Counted from the stretch's first letter, positions 1 to 6,270 are shown. The stretch is DNA of 6,270 bases from an uncultured Eubacteriales bacterium (GCA_910585875.1 CAJUIK010000093.1:1-6270); one strand, 5' to 3'. Notes: generated by a model from the letters alone, not told the origin. Made by a program: numbers and translations.

Positions 1-92
1 CCGATATCCAGCACCATGGCGTCAAAAATCTGCTTGAGTTTGTTTTTATCGTACCGCCCTTCCACAATGATGGCGGGCTCCACCCGAATCAT
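1..92 (-). CDS. TOPRIM-domain protein, RNase M5-like (3' end outside window)
   Basis: Only the first 30 codons are present, starting MIRVEPAIIVEGRYDKNKLK, followed by a stretch ending in VLDIG. The hydrophobic strand followed by VEGRYDKNKL (residues 10-19) matches TOPRIM motif 1, with Glu11 as the expected catalytic, metal-associated glutamate. A TOPRIM fold starting at the very N-terminus fits ribonuclease M5 (5S rRNA maturation) and the short clostridial TOPRIM proteins with a DUF4093 C-terminal domain. VEGRYDKN resembles the latter more than the VEGKDD of classical RNase M5. The ATG at 92 follows the holA stop by 27 bases and is in the same reading frame as holA, separated by the TGA and nine codons. 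Probably cotranscribed with holA. A DnaG-like or other TOPRIM protein cannot be excluded from 30 residues. Confidence 0.75.
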   Translation of the reverse strand, partial: MIRVEPAIIVEGRYDKNKLKQIFDAMVLDI

Positions 93-100
93 CGGTTTCT

Positions 101-108
101 TCCCCCCT
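101..108 (-). promoter_or_regulatory. Ribosome binding site of the TOPRIM gene
   Basis: The minus strand carries a G-rich AGGGGGGA whose last G is 9 bases before the ATG at 92. It lies in the 27-base gap after the holA stop. It departs from the AGGAGG consensus but is the only purine run suitably placed, and it supports the ATG at 92. Confidence 0.55.
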
Positions 109-119
109 GTCTGCCGGCG

Positions 120-1145
120 TCAGGCCGCCATGCGCAGCAGCAGCAGCTCCAGAATCCGGCCGTCGTCCGGCAGATTGCTCTTCAGCTCCCGGTCGGTCTG
201 GTCGCAGAGAATCAGCGCCCGACGGAGCCAGGGCAGGCTGCGGCGTCGGGCGGCCTGGAGCAGCAGCCGGGCCGGGTAGCCGGACCGCATATGAAACAGC
301 TCCATCAGCGCCTCCTGGCCCTGGCCTGCCTGCTGAATCAGCTTGGCCGCATAGAGCTTCTGAACCTGTTTGGCGATGGCGCCGGCCAGAACCACCGGCT
401 CGAATTTCAGCGCCAGCAAATCCCGTAGCACCCGGATTGCGGCGGCGGAATCTCCGCTGGAAACGCAGTCGGAGAGCTGATAAATCTGGGCCTCCAAAGC
501 CCGGCAGGCCAGATTGTCGATATCCTGGCGGGTCGCTTTTTCCCCTGGGGCGCCAGCGGCGATTTTTTCAATCTCGCTGGCCAAATTGGTCATCAGGCTG
601 CCGCAGACAAAGGTCAGATATTCGCAGTCCGCCCGGTCGATCTGCTTGCCGGCGGCGGCGAAGCGCCGGGTGATCCAAGGAATCAGCTCGCTTTGGGGCG
701 CTTTGGTAAATTCCACAGCCTGGCCGGCTTTCAGCGCCGCCTGCCAGGCTTTCAGCCGTTTGTCCGGCTTATATTCCAGAGCGTCGAAATAGAGGACCAA
801 GCACACATAATCCGGCAGATTGGACAGCAGCTCCGGCAGACCCTCCTTCAGCCCGGTGGGAAGCCGGCTCAAGTTCAGATCTCGGATAAAAATCAGCTTT
901 TTGTCCCCCATCACCGGCAGGCTTTCCACCCCGTCGGTCAGCTCGTCCAACGTCAGCCCATCCCCGTCCAGGGCCAGGACGTTGAATTCCGCCATGCCTT
1001 GTCCGCCTACGATTTCAAACAGCCGGTTTTTATAGTGCTCTTTGAGATAGGTTTCTTCGCCGTAAAAGAGATACAGCCGTTCCAGCCGCCCTTCGGCGGC
1101 GTCCTGTCGCAGCTTGACATAGGCGGCGTTTTCCGATTTTTTCAT
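120..1145 (-). CDS. holA: DNA polymerase III subunit delta (clamp-loader wrench)
   Basis: A 341-residue cytoplasmic protein, the usual length for delta. Delta opens the beta sliding clamp within the delta-tau/gamma-delta' clamp loader during chromosome replication. The sequence begins with the family-typical LYLFYGEETYLKEHY (24-38). An N-terminal domain runs to about 140, with a conserved DKKLIFIRDL strand (81-90). The middle domain is about 150-210 (LIPWITRRFAAAGKQI, then a helix containing LASEIEKIA). A helical collar domain follows from about 215, ending with the usual D-x-x-LKSN...ILELLLLRMA (318-340). Like most delta subunits it shows no Walker A motif. The ATG overlaps the comEC stop in an ATGA arrangement and has a strong Shine-Dalgarno, so translational coupling to comEC is likely. 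comEC next to holA is a common order in Firmicutes. The TOPRIM gene follows after 27 bases. Confidence 0.96.
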   Translation of the reverse strand: MKKSENAAYVKLRQDAAEGRLERLYLFYGEETYLKEHYKNRLFEIVGGQGMAEFNVLALDGDGLTLDELTDGVESLPVMGDKKLIFIRDLNLSRLPTGLKEGLPELLSNLPDYVCLVLYFDALEYKPDKRLKAWQAALKAGQAVEFTKAPQSELIPWITRRFAAAGKQIDRADCEYLTFVCGSLMTNLASEIEKIAAGAPGEKATRQDIDNLACRALEAQIYQLSDCVSSGDSAAAIRVLRDLLALKFEPVVLAGAIAKQVQKLYAAKLIQQAGQGQEALMELFHMRSGYPARLLLQAARRRSLPWLRRALILCDQTDRELKSNLPDDGRILELLLLRMAA

Positions 1146-3373
1146 TGCAATCCTCCTCCCTTGCCGGGCGGCGCCCAGCAGGCGATCTCTGCCGAGCTGT
1201 AATCCGGCAGATAGACGACAGGCCCCTCAAAGACCGCCCCCACCGTCTGCTCCTCCCGCTCATAGGCGGACTGGACGCAGATCAACAAGTCGGGTTCCGC
1301 CCGCTGGCAAACAGCGGCCAGACGAGGCAAATCCTGGGCATAATCCCCGTCAATCACCAAAATATCGCAGGTCAGCTCATGCTTTTTGACGACTCTCAGC
1401 AATTCTTCCGGCTTTTGTCCGCAGGCGGCCAACAGAACGCAGCCCGGCGCCTCTAATTGCAACACATAGCCGCCCTCTTCCCCCAGCAAGACGCCTTTGC
1501 CCCCTGGAAAGACAAAACTGCCGCCGCTCTGATAAGAAAAGTTTTCCTCGCCCAAAGCTAACTCAGGCAAAAGGCCCTCCGGCGCCGCCAACCAATCCAC
1601 TTGGGCCCAGCGGCTGTCCGCCGGACGGATGGGGCCGATTCCCGCCGGGCTGGTCAGCCACAGTCTGTGAACCCGGTCCCCTCCCAGCCGATCCAAAGCC
1701 TGTTGGGCCGTTTGGTAAAAGCGGTCTGTCCGCATCTTGCCCGAGCAAAAGGCGGAAACCTGTCCGCTCCGAGAAGTCAGAATCAATCCGCTGCCCCGGC
1801 TGCTGGCGACGGTCAGGCGGACAGTGAAAGCCTGCTCCAACTCCGCCATACTCAGACATAGCGCGGCGCACAACGCCAAGGCGGCCAAACTCCGGCCCGC
1901 CTGCTTTTTCCGAAGAAAAAACAGTGCGGCGGCAGCTCCGCCAAAGGCGAACATCAACAAAAAGACGCTGCCTCCTGTCGCCGAAGCCCAAGGCAGCGAG
2001 GCCGCCTTGCTCTGAATTCCGTCCATCAGCCCCAGCAAAGGGCGCAGCAGCCAGGCGATTTCCCGGCCCGCCGCCGGCCAGATCGGCTCCAGCGCGGCCA
2101 ACAGCAAACCCAATGTCAAAACTGGGGTCAACAAGGGCAGGAGCAGCAGATTGGTTCCCAAAGCCGTCAGCGAAACCCGTTGGAAGACCAAGGCGGATAC
2201 CGGCAGAGAAAAGGCCTGAGCCGCCAGACTGGCCGCCAACGCCCCCAGCAGAGAACGGGCCAGACGACGCCCCGGCCCGTTCCCCGGCAGCGTCCGGCGG
2301 ATGGATTCCGTCATGCCGGGCAGCAGCCAGGCCAACCCGGCCGCCGCCGAAAAGGACAGCTGAAGTCCCGCGTCCAGAACGCTCATCGGGCGAAAAAGCA
2401 AAATCAAAACCAGCGCCGCAGCCAAAGCGGAGGGGCCGTCTCGATCCCGCCGCAACCACAAAGCGCCTACCGAACAAACCGCCATCGTCAGCGCCCGCAG
2501 AGCCGAAGGAGTCCCTCCGGCCAACAGCGTCATCAGCAGGCAGAGAGGCAGGCCCAAAAGGCCGCCCCACCAGCGTCCCAACAGCGCCATAGCGGCTGCC
2601 AGCAGCACCGAAATATGCAAGCCGGACACCGCAGCCAAATGGGCCGCGCCGCTCAAGTTCAGCTCCCGCCGTTGGCTGGCTGTAAAGCCGTCTTTATTGC
2701 CAGTGATAATACCGGTGAGCAGCGCTCCTTTTCTGCCGGGCAGGCGGCGCTGAAAGGTTTCCGCCATCTCTTTGGCGGCTGCGGCGGGCCAAGCGGAAAA
2801 AGGCCGTTTGCCTGGCTTCTGTTCCAGCGGGCCGATCTGTTTGGCCCGCAGAAATATCCCCTTTTGACTATAGCCCCGTTGAGTCTCCAAGGGCGCTCGG
2901 TCCAGCCGGACTTGAACGGCCAGCAGGTCGCCGGGTTCAAAATGGGGCGAGGCGTCCTTCAGATACAGCACAGTAGAAAATCGAACCTCTTCCCCGTCCA
3001 GCTCCAACGCCTTGACATCCACAGAGCCATACCCATCCTGCGCTTGGGCGTAATCTTCAGTCCGACACAGCAACAGACCGGAGCGACCAACCAACTCCAA
3101 CTGGGGCTGAACCTGCCGCGCCCTCCAAAGGCCGAAGAAAGCGGCGCCCAGCCCGAACCAGGCCAGGCAGAGGAACAGAGCCATGGAACGGAGCCTTTTG
3201 CAGGCTGACAGACCGCCGCCGAAAAGGGCGCAGAGAACCAAAGCCCAGGGCGGGGCGGCGATCCCTTTGGTCAGCAGCCAGGCGCTCAGCCAAAGGGCGG
3301 AAGCCCATCCAGCCCCAGCCCAGCAGAGCCGCCGTTTGGCCGGGAGCATCCGCTCCGCCCAGCGCGCCTCCAT
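1142..3373 (-). CDS. comEC: ComEC/Rec2-type DNA-uptake channel with degenerate C-terminal MBL domain
   Basis: Polytopic membrane protein of 743 residues, normal for full-length ComEC, which moves single-stranded DNA across the membrane during natural transformation. Hydrophobic segments lie at about 18-36, 41-53 and 62-83. A soluble region at about 90-195 fits the DUF4131/OB-fold. The ComEC_N channel domain spans about 215-490 with many membrane segments and carries the signature HLAAVSGLH (245-253). Residues 515-743 sit where the metallo-beta-lactamase (MBL) nuclease domain belongs, but DVGQGD, the HxHxDH-type motif and HHGS are all absent. ATG at 3373 follows the HIT stop by 2 bases and has no clear Shine-Dalgarno, so translation probably depends on re-initiation; a second in-frame ATG at 3349 is possible. 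The stop overlaps the holA start. No frameshift or internal stop is seen, so this is an intact gene with a diverged domain. Whether the organism is competent cannot be judged here. Confidence 0.93.
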   Translation of the reverse strand: MEARWAERMLPAKRRLCWAGAGWASALWLSAWLLTKGIAAPPWALVLCALFGGGLSACKRLRSMALFLCLAWFGLGAAFFGLWRARQVQPQLELVGRSGLLLCRTEDYAQAQDGYGSVDVKALELDGEEVRFSTVLYLKDASPHFEPGDLLAVQVRLDRAPLETQRGYSQKGIFLRAKQIGPLEQKPGKRPFSAWPAAAAKEMAETFQRRLPGRKGALLTGIITGNKDGFTASQRRELNLSGAAHLAAVSGLHISVLLAAAMALLGRWWGGLLGLPLCLLMTLLAGGTPSALRALTMAVCSVGALWLRRDRDGPSALAAALVLILLFRPMSVLDAGLQLSFSAAAGLAWLLPGMTESIRRTLPGNGPGRRLARSLLGALAASLAAQAFSLPVSALVFQRVSLTALGTNLLLLPLLTPVLTLGLLLAALEPIWPAAGREIAWLLRPLLGLMDGIQSKAASLPWASATGGSVFLLMFAFGGAAAALFFLRKKQAGRSLAALALCAALCLSMAELEQAFTVRLTVASSRGSGLILTSRSGQVSAFCSGKMRTDRFYQTAQQALDRLGGDRVHRLWLTSPAGIGPIRPADSRWAQVDWLAAPEGLLPELALGEENFSYQSGGSFVFPGGKGVLLGEEGGYVLQLEAPGCVLLAACGQKPEELLRVVKKHELTCDILVIDGDYAQDLPRLAAVCQRAEPDLLICVQSAYEREEQTVGAVFEGPVVYLPDYSSAEIACWAPPGKGGGLQ
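1151..1160 (-). promoter_or_regulatory. Strong Shine-Dalgarno of holA, inside the end of comEC
   Basis: The minus strand reads GGGAGGAGGA, ending 5 bases before the holA ATG at 1145. It lies wholly within comEC, where it encodes most of the Gly-Gly-Gly at the ComEC C-terminus (GKGGGLQ). This supports the ATG at 1145 as the holA start. Confidence 0.85.
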
Positions 3374-3375
3374 GA

Positions 3376-3717
3376 TTACGCCATTGTACCCAGCGGCCCG
3401 CCGCCCAGCACATGAAAGTGAATATGCCGTACCGTCTGTCCAGCGTTTTCTCCGCAGTTGGTTACCACTCGATATCCGCCTTCTTCCAGCCCCAGCTGGC
3501 GGGCCAGCTGGGCGATTACCTGAAAGATATGGCCGACGATTTGGGCGCCGCTCTCGTCCGCCTGGGCGCAGCTATCCATGACGTGAGCTTTGGGAATCAC
3601 CAGAAAGTGAACCGGCGCCGCCGGCTGGATATCGTAAAAAGCGTATACTGTCTCGTCTTCGTAAATTTTCTTGGAGGGAATTTCCCCCGCCGCAATCTTA
3701 CAAAACAGACAATCCAT
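3376..3717 (-). CDS. HIT-family (HINT-type) nucleotide hydrolase/transferase
   Basis: Small cytoplasmic histidine-triad protein of 113 residues, the usual length for bacterial HINT proteins. Family members hydrolyse AMP linked through phosphoramidate bonds, including aminoacyl-adenylates; the natural substrate here is unknown. The triad HIHFHVL is at residues 98-104, with His100 the expected nucleophile. Upstream of it are the conserved GENAGQ stretch (89-94) and PKAH (42-45). The N-terminal MDCLFCKI carries a CxxC pair (Cys3, Cys6) of the kind that binds zinc in many members. The frame is open to an ATG at 3834, but that extension overlaps the end of alaS and is unlike the family, so the start at 3717 was chosen; 3720 would add one Met. 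The gene lies 94 bases after alaS and 2 bases before comEC. Placement beside an aminoacyl-tRNA synthetase is suggestive given the family's activity on aminoacyl-adenylates, but a functional link is only inference. Confidence 0.95.
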   Translation of the reverse strand: MDCLFCKIAAGEIPSKKIYEDETVYAFYDIQPAAPVHFLVIPKAHVMDSCAQADESGAQIVGHIFQVIAQLARQLGLEEGGYRVVTNCGENAGQTVRHIHFHVLGGGPLGTMA

Positions 3718-3723
3718 CATCCA

Positions 3724-3733
3724 TCCTACCTTT
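3724..3733 (-). promoter_or_regulatory. Ribosome binding site of the HIT gene
   Basis: The minus strand reads AAAGGTAGGA here. Two adjacent ATG codons follow, at 3720 and 3717. The AGGA part is 6 bases before the ATG at 3717 but only 3 before the one at 3720; the AAAGG part is 8 bases before 3720. Spacing from AGGA and the family's usual MDC-x-FC start favour 3717, but the site does not exclude 3720. Confidence 0.6.
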
Positions 3734-3768
3734 CCAAATCTATGGGGAGGCCGGCGGGGCCGATCTCC

Positions 3769-3801
3769 GGCGGCTAGGCCCGTCCATCCGCCCCAGCCGC
3801 C
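3769..3801 (-). other. Stable intergenic hairpin after alaS, no U-tract
   Basis: Beginning 10 bases after the alaS stop codon, the minus-strand RNA can form a 10-bp stem, GGCGGCUGGG (3801-3792) with CCUAGCCGCC (3778-3769), around a 13-base loop. Nine pairs are Watson-Crick. The tenth is G·U in the minus-strand RNA but would be A·C in a plus-strand RNA, so the structure fits the direction of the genes. No run of U follows, so it is not a classical intrinsic terminator. It could stabilise the alaS 3' end, be a processing site, or partly attenuate readthrough into the HIT gene. A weaker alternative stem (GCCGG at 3771-3767 with CCGGC at 3754-3750) shares three bases with it. The fold was done by eye; function is inference, and GC-rich DNA gives some such stems by chance. 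Confidence 0.45.
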
Positions 3802-3811
3802 TTCCGTGTGT

Positions 3812-6270
3812 TTATTGTACCATGGCCTCCACAATGTTGTTTACCGCTTCCAGGGCCTCTTCCAGCTTGGATAGGTCTCTGCCGCCGGCAGTGGCGCTGT
3901 CCGGGCGGCCGCCGCCGCCGCCGCCGGTGATTTTGGCCACCTGTTTCAGGATGTTGCCGGCGTGAGCGCCTTTTTTCACCGCCTCTTTGCCGCAGGCCGC
4001 CGCAAAGTTGATTTTCCCATCCTGCGCCATCGCCAACACGCTGACCAGGTTGGGCGCTTTGTCCCGAATGGAGTCGCTGAGAGTGCGCAGCATATCCGGC
4101 GTCACGTCGTCTACTTTGACGGCCAGGACGTTGACGCCGCTTTCCCCAGCCGTATGGGCAAAGCTCATCAGCTCAATGGAACGGAGCGCCGCCACCTTGG
4201 CGTTCAGCGCCTCCACTCGGCGCAGGGCTTGGCGCAGATCGCCCATCATCTGGCCGGCTTTGGCGGCCAGCTCCAGAGGCGCGGCTTTCATCGCTTCCGC
4301 CGCGCCGGCGATGATCTGATCCCGTCGATACAGCAGCCCCATCACCTCTTGGCCTGTCACAGCCTCAATTCGACGGACGCTGGCGGCGACAGAGGCTTCG
4401 CTGATAATTTTCATCAGCCCCACCCGGGCGGTATTGGGCACATGAGTGCCGCCGCATAGCTCGATGGAATAATCGCCCATGCGCACCACCCGCACCAAGT
4501 CGCCGTATTTCTCGTCAAACAGAGCCATGGCCCCTAGCTTTTTGGCTTGGTCAATAGGCATTTCCCGGATATCCACTGCGTCGTCCTTCAAAATTTCCTC
4601 GTTGACCAGCCGCTCCACCTGGATCAATTGCTCTGGAGTCACAGCGCTGAAATGAGTGAAGTCAAACCGCAGCCGATCTGGCTCTACCAGCGAGCCGGCT
4701 TGCTCCACATGGTCGCCCAGCACGGTACGCAGGGCCTTTTGCAGCAAATGGGTGGCGGAATGGGCCCGCATAATGGCTTGGCGCCGGCCGGCGTCCACCT
4801 GGCAGTTCACGACTTGATCCACCGTCAGACCGCCCTTTTCCGCCTTGACGGCGTGGAGGAACTTTCCGTCCGGCGTTTTACGCACCGCCAACACCCGCAG
4901 TTCCGCATCGCCGCAAGTCATCCGGCCTGTATCCCAAGTCTGGCCGCCGCTTTCCGCATAGAAGGGGGTCTGATCCAGCACAATCGTCCCTTCCGCCCCC
5001 TGGTTCAGCGCGCCGGCCTGTTCCCCTTCGGTAACGATAGCCAGCGCCTTGCCCTGGCCCTCCAAGCTGTCGTAGCCGATAAACCGGGTGGCGGGCAGCT
5101 CTTTCAACGAGAGATCGTCGCCGGCCCAGCCCAGTCCGGCGCCGCCGCCCCGAGCTTCCCGAGCCCGCTGGCGCTGCTCCTTCATCATTTGTTCAAAGGC
5201 CTCCCGGGCCAGCTTCATGCCGTGTTCTTCCAAAATCTCCATAGTCAAGTCAATGGGGAAGCCATAGGTGTCGTACAAGCGGAAAGCGTCCTCGCCGGGC
5301 AGAGTGCCCCCGCCCCGAACAGCTTGAATCATCTCGTCCAGCTTGATCAGGCCGCTTTCCACAGTGGCGGCAAAGCGCTCCTCCTCCGTGCGGATGAGTT
5401 TTTGAATATAGGCCTGTTTTTCCCGCAGTTCGGGGTAAGCGCTTTCATTTTCCCGAATTACTGTTTCAGCCACTTCATAGAGGAAGGGCTTGGAGGCCCC
5501 CAACAGGCGGCCGTGACGGGCGGCCCGACGCAACAGCCGGCGCAGCACATAGCCTCGGCCCTCATTGGAAGGAGCTACGCCGTCGCACACCAGCATGACG
5601 CTGGAGCGGATATGGTCGGTGATGATGCGCAGGGAAACGTCCTTTTTCTTATCCTGGCCGTAAGAAGCGCCCACAGCCCGGGCGGCATGGTCCAGAATGT
5701 TGCGGACGGTGTCCACGTCAAACAGGGAATCCACATCCTGCATAATACAGGCCAGCCGCTCGATTCCCATGCCGGTGTCGATGTTCTTTTTGGCCAAAGG
5801 GGAATAATTGCCCTTGCCGTCGTTGTTGAATTGGCTGAAAACCAGGTTCCAAAATTCCACATACCGGTCGCAATCGCAGCCAGGAGCGCAATCCGGGCTG
5901 CCGCAGCCGTATCGCTCGCCTCGGTCGAAATAGATTTCCGAACAGGGGCCGCAGGGGCCGGCGCCGATTTCCCAGAAATTATCCTCCCGACCCAGCCGCA
6001 CCATATGGTCTTCGGCCACGCCGATTTCCTTGGTCCAGATGTCATAGGCCTCGTCGTCATCCAAAAAGACCGAGATATAGAGCCTATCCACGGGCATTTT
6101 CATTTCTTGGGTGATAAACTCCCAGGCCCACTGGCAGGCCTCCCGCTTGAAATAATCGCCGAAGGAGAAATTGCCCAGCATCTCAAAATAAGTGCCATGA
6201 CGGGCGTCTTTGCCCACGTTTTCGATGTCCAGCGTACGGATACACTTCTGGCAGTCGGCGACCCGAGGCG
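3812..6270 (-). CDS. alaS: Alanyl-tRNA synthetase (AlaRS), N-terminus missing at window edge
   Basis: Cytoplasmic class II enzyme that charges tRNA(Ala) with alanine and hydrolyses Ser- or Gly-tRNA(Ala). The frame is open to the right edge, giving 818 codons; by comparison with E. coli AlaRS about 60 N-terminal residues are missing. Numbering from the first whole codon (6268), the class II motif 2 region RHGTYFEMLGNFSFGDY is at about 23-39 and motif 3, DTGMGIERL, at 164-172. The conserved LYDTYGFPIDLT follows at about 330. The editing domain has both zinc-ligand motifs, HSATH (503-507) and CGGTH (605-609). The C-terminal DHHA1/C-Ala domain ends with the glycine run and RPD typical of AlaRS. 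A cysteine cluster (residues 122, 127, 131, 133) lies in the catalytic domain, as in many clostridial AlaRS. An internal GTG at 6217 is not the start, because homology continues upstream of it. The promoter and any T-box leader would lie outside the window. Identification is secure; all motifs seen look intact. Confidence 0.98.
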   Translation of the reverse strand, partial: PRVADCQKCIRTLDIENVGKDARHGTYFEMLGNFSFGDYFKREACQWAWEFITQEMKMPVDRLYISVFLDDDEAYDIWTKEIGVAEDHMVRLGREDNFWEIGAGPCGPCSEIYFDRGERYGCGSPDCAPGCDCDRYVEFWNLVFSQFNNDGKGNYSPLAKKNIDTGMGIERLACIMQDVDSLFDVDTVRNILDHAARAVGASYGQDKKKDVSLRIITDHIRSSVMLVCDGVAPSNEGRGYVLRRLLRRAARHGRLLGASKPFLYEVAETVIRENESAYPELREKQAYIQKLIRTEEERFAATVESGLIKLDEMIQAVRGGGTLPGEDAFRLYDTYGFPIDLTMEILEEHGMKLAREAFEQMMKEQRQRAREARGGGAGLGWAGDDLSLKELPATRFIGYDSLEGQGKALAIVTEGEQAGALNQGAEGTIVLDQTPFYAESGGQTWDTGRMTCGDAELRVLAVRKTPDGKFLHAVKAEKGGLTVDQVVNCQVDAGRRQAIMRAHSATHLLQKALRTVLGDHVEQAGSLVEPDRLRFDFTHFSAVTPEQLIQVERLVNEEILKDDAVDIREMPIDQAKKLGAMALFDEKYGDLVRVVRMGDYSIELCGGTHVPNTARVGLMKIISEASVAASVRRIEAVTGQEVMGLLYRRDQIIAGAAEAMKAAPLELAAKAGQMMGDLRQALRRVEALNAKVAALRSIELMSFAHTAGESGVNVLAVKVDDVTPDMLRTLSDSIRDKAPNLVSVLAMAQDGKINFAAACGKEAVKKGAHAGNILKQVAKITGGGGGGRPDSATAGGRDLSKLEEALEAVNNIVEAMVQ

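Noticed and set aside
1563..2570. Second minus-strand open frame (335 codons) inside comEC
   Set aside because: It is a shifted frame of comEC with a Gly/Ala/Arg-rich, low-information translation. The comEC frame carries membrane segments and the HLAAVSGLH motif across the same bases.
1924..2592. Plus-strand open frame of 222 codons with a Pro/Ala/Arg-rich product
   Set aside because: Composition reflects reading GC-rich comEC codons on the opposite strand; no motif, domain or initiation site was seen.
2180..3208. Long plus-strand open frame (342 codons) opposite comEC
   Set aside because: Its translation is rich in Gln, Arg, Gly and Pro with no recognisable domain, and it lies entirely antisense to a well-supported comEC reading frame in GC-rich DNA, where stop codons are rare. 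No ribosome binding site was evident.
3769..3801. Intrinsic (Rho-independent) terminator after alaS
   Set aside because: The stem is strong, but the bases following it on the minus strand (GGAGATCGGCCCC) contain no U-tract, so it is listed only as a hairpin of unknown role.
3815..3820. TACAAT on the minus strand at the alaS end as a promoter -10 box for the HIT gene
   Set aside because: No -35-like hexamer is found about 17 bases upstream, and a similar TACAAT near 3388 has equally poor context. By eye this is not better than chance.
3718..3834. N-terminal extension of the HIT protein back to an ATG at 3834
   Set aside because: The extra 39 residues (Trp/Gly/Arg-rich) do not resemble the family, overlap the end of alaS and span the intergenic hairpin, whereas the ATG at 3717 has a well-placed Shine-Dalgarno and gives a standard 113-residue protein.
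3908..3927. Run of GCC triplets as a possible unstable repeat
   Set aside because: It encodes the glycine run before RPD in the C-terminal domain of AlaRS, a conserved feature of the family.
6215..6217. GTG at 6217 as the alaS start
   Set aside because: AlaRS homology continues upstream in the same frame to the window edge (CQKCIRTLDIEN), so the true start is outside the window.

Overview
The window is a compact block of housekeeping genes. All five genes lie on the minus strand and read from right to left. In transcription order they are: alanyl-tRNA synthetase (alaS, its 5' end cut off by the right window edge), a HIT-family nucleotide hydrolase, a ComEC/Rec2-type DNA-uptake channel, DNA polymerase III subunit delta (holA), and the first 30 codons of a TOPRIM-domain protein cut off by the left edge. 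Four of the five are typical core bacterial genes. I see no mobile element, CRISPR array, tRNA, rRNA, prophage gene or toxin-antitoxin pair.

The organism is probably a GC-rich member of the Bacillota, class Clostridia, perhaps a gut Oscillospirales-type lineage. This is inferred from the Firmicutes-style AlaRS sequence (CIRTLDIENVG near the N-terminus and a CGSPDC..GCDC cysteine cluster), from purine-rich Shine-Dalgarno sites, from the comEC-holA adjacency, and from the short TOPRIM protein of the type seen in clostridial genomes. No marker here fixes genus or species.

Layout: alaS occupies 6270-3812. A 94-base gap (3811-3718) follows, which holds a strong GC-rich hairpin just after the alaS stop. 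The HIT gene runs 3717-3376. After 2 bases comEC starts (3373-1142). comEC overlaps holA by the four bases ATGA, and holA runs 1145-120. After 27 bases the TOPRIM gene starts at 92. The tight spacing from HIT to the TOPRIM gene suggests one transcript with translational coupling. No promoter or U-tract terminator is visible, so alaS may belong to the same transcript, with the hairpin modulating the junction.

The genes do not form a single pathway: they serve translation, nucleotide metabolism, DNA uptake, replication and probably RNA processing. The most notable feature is that the C-terminal metallo-beta-lactamase-like domain of ComEC keeps its length and general layout but has lost every recognisable metal-binding motif. 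I found no convincing undescribed system in this window.
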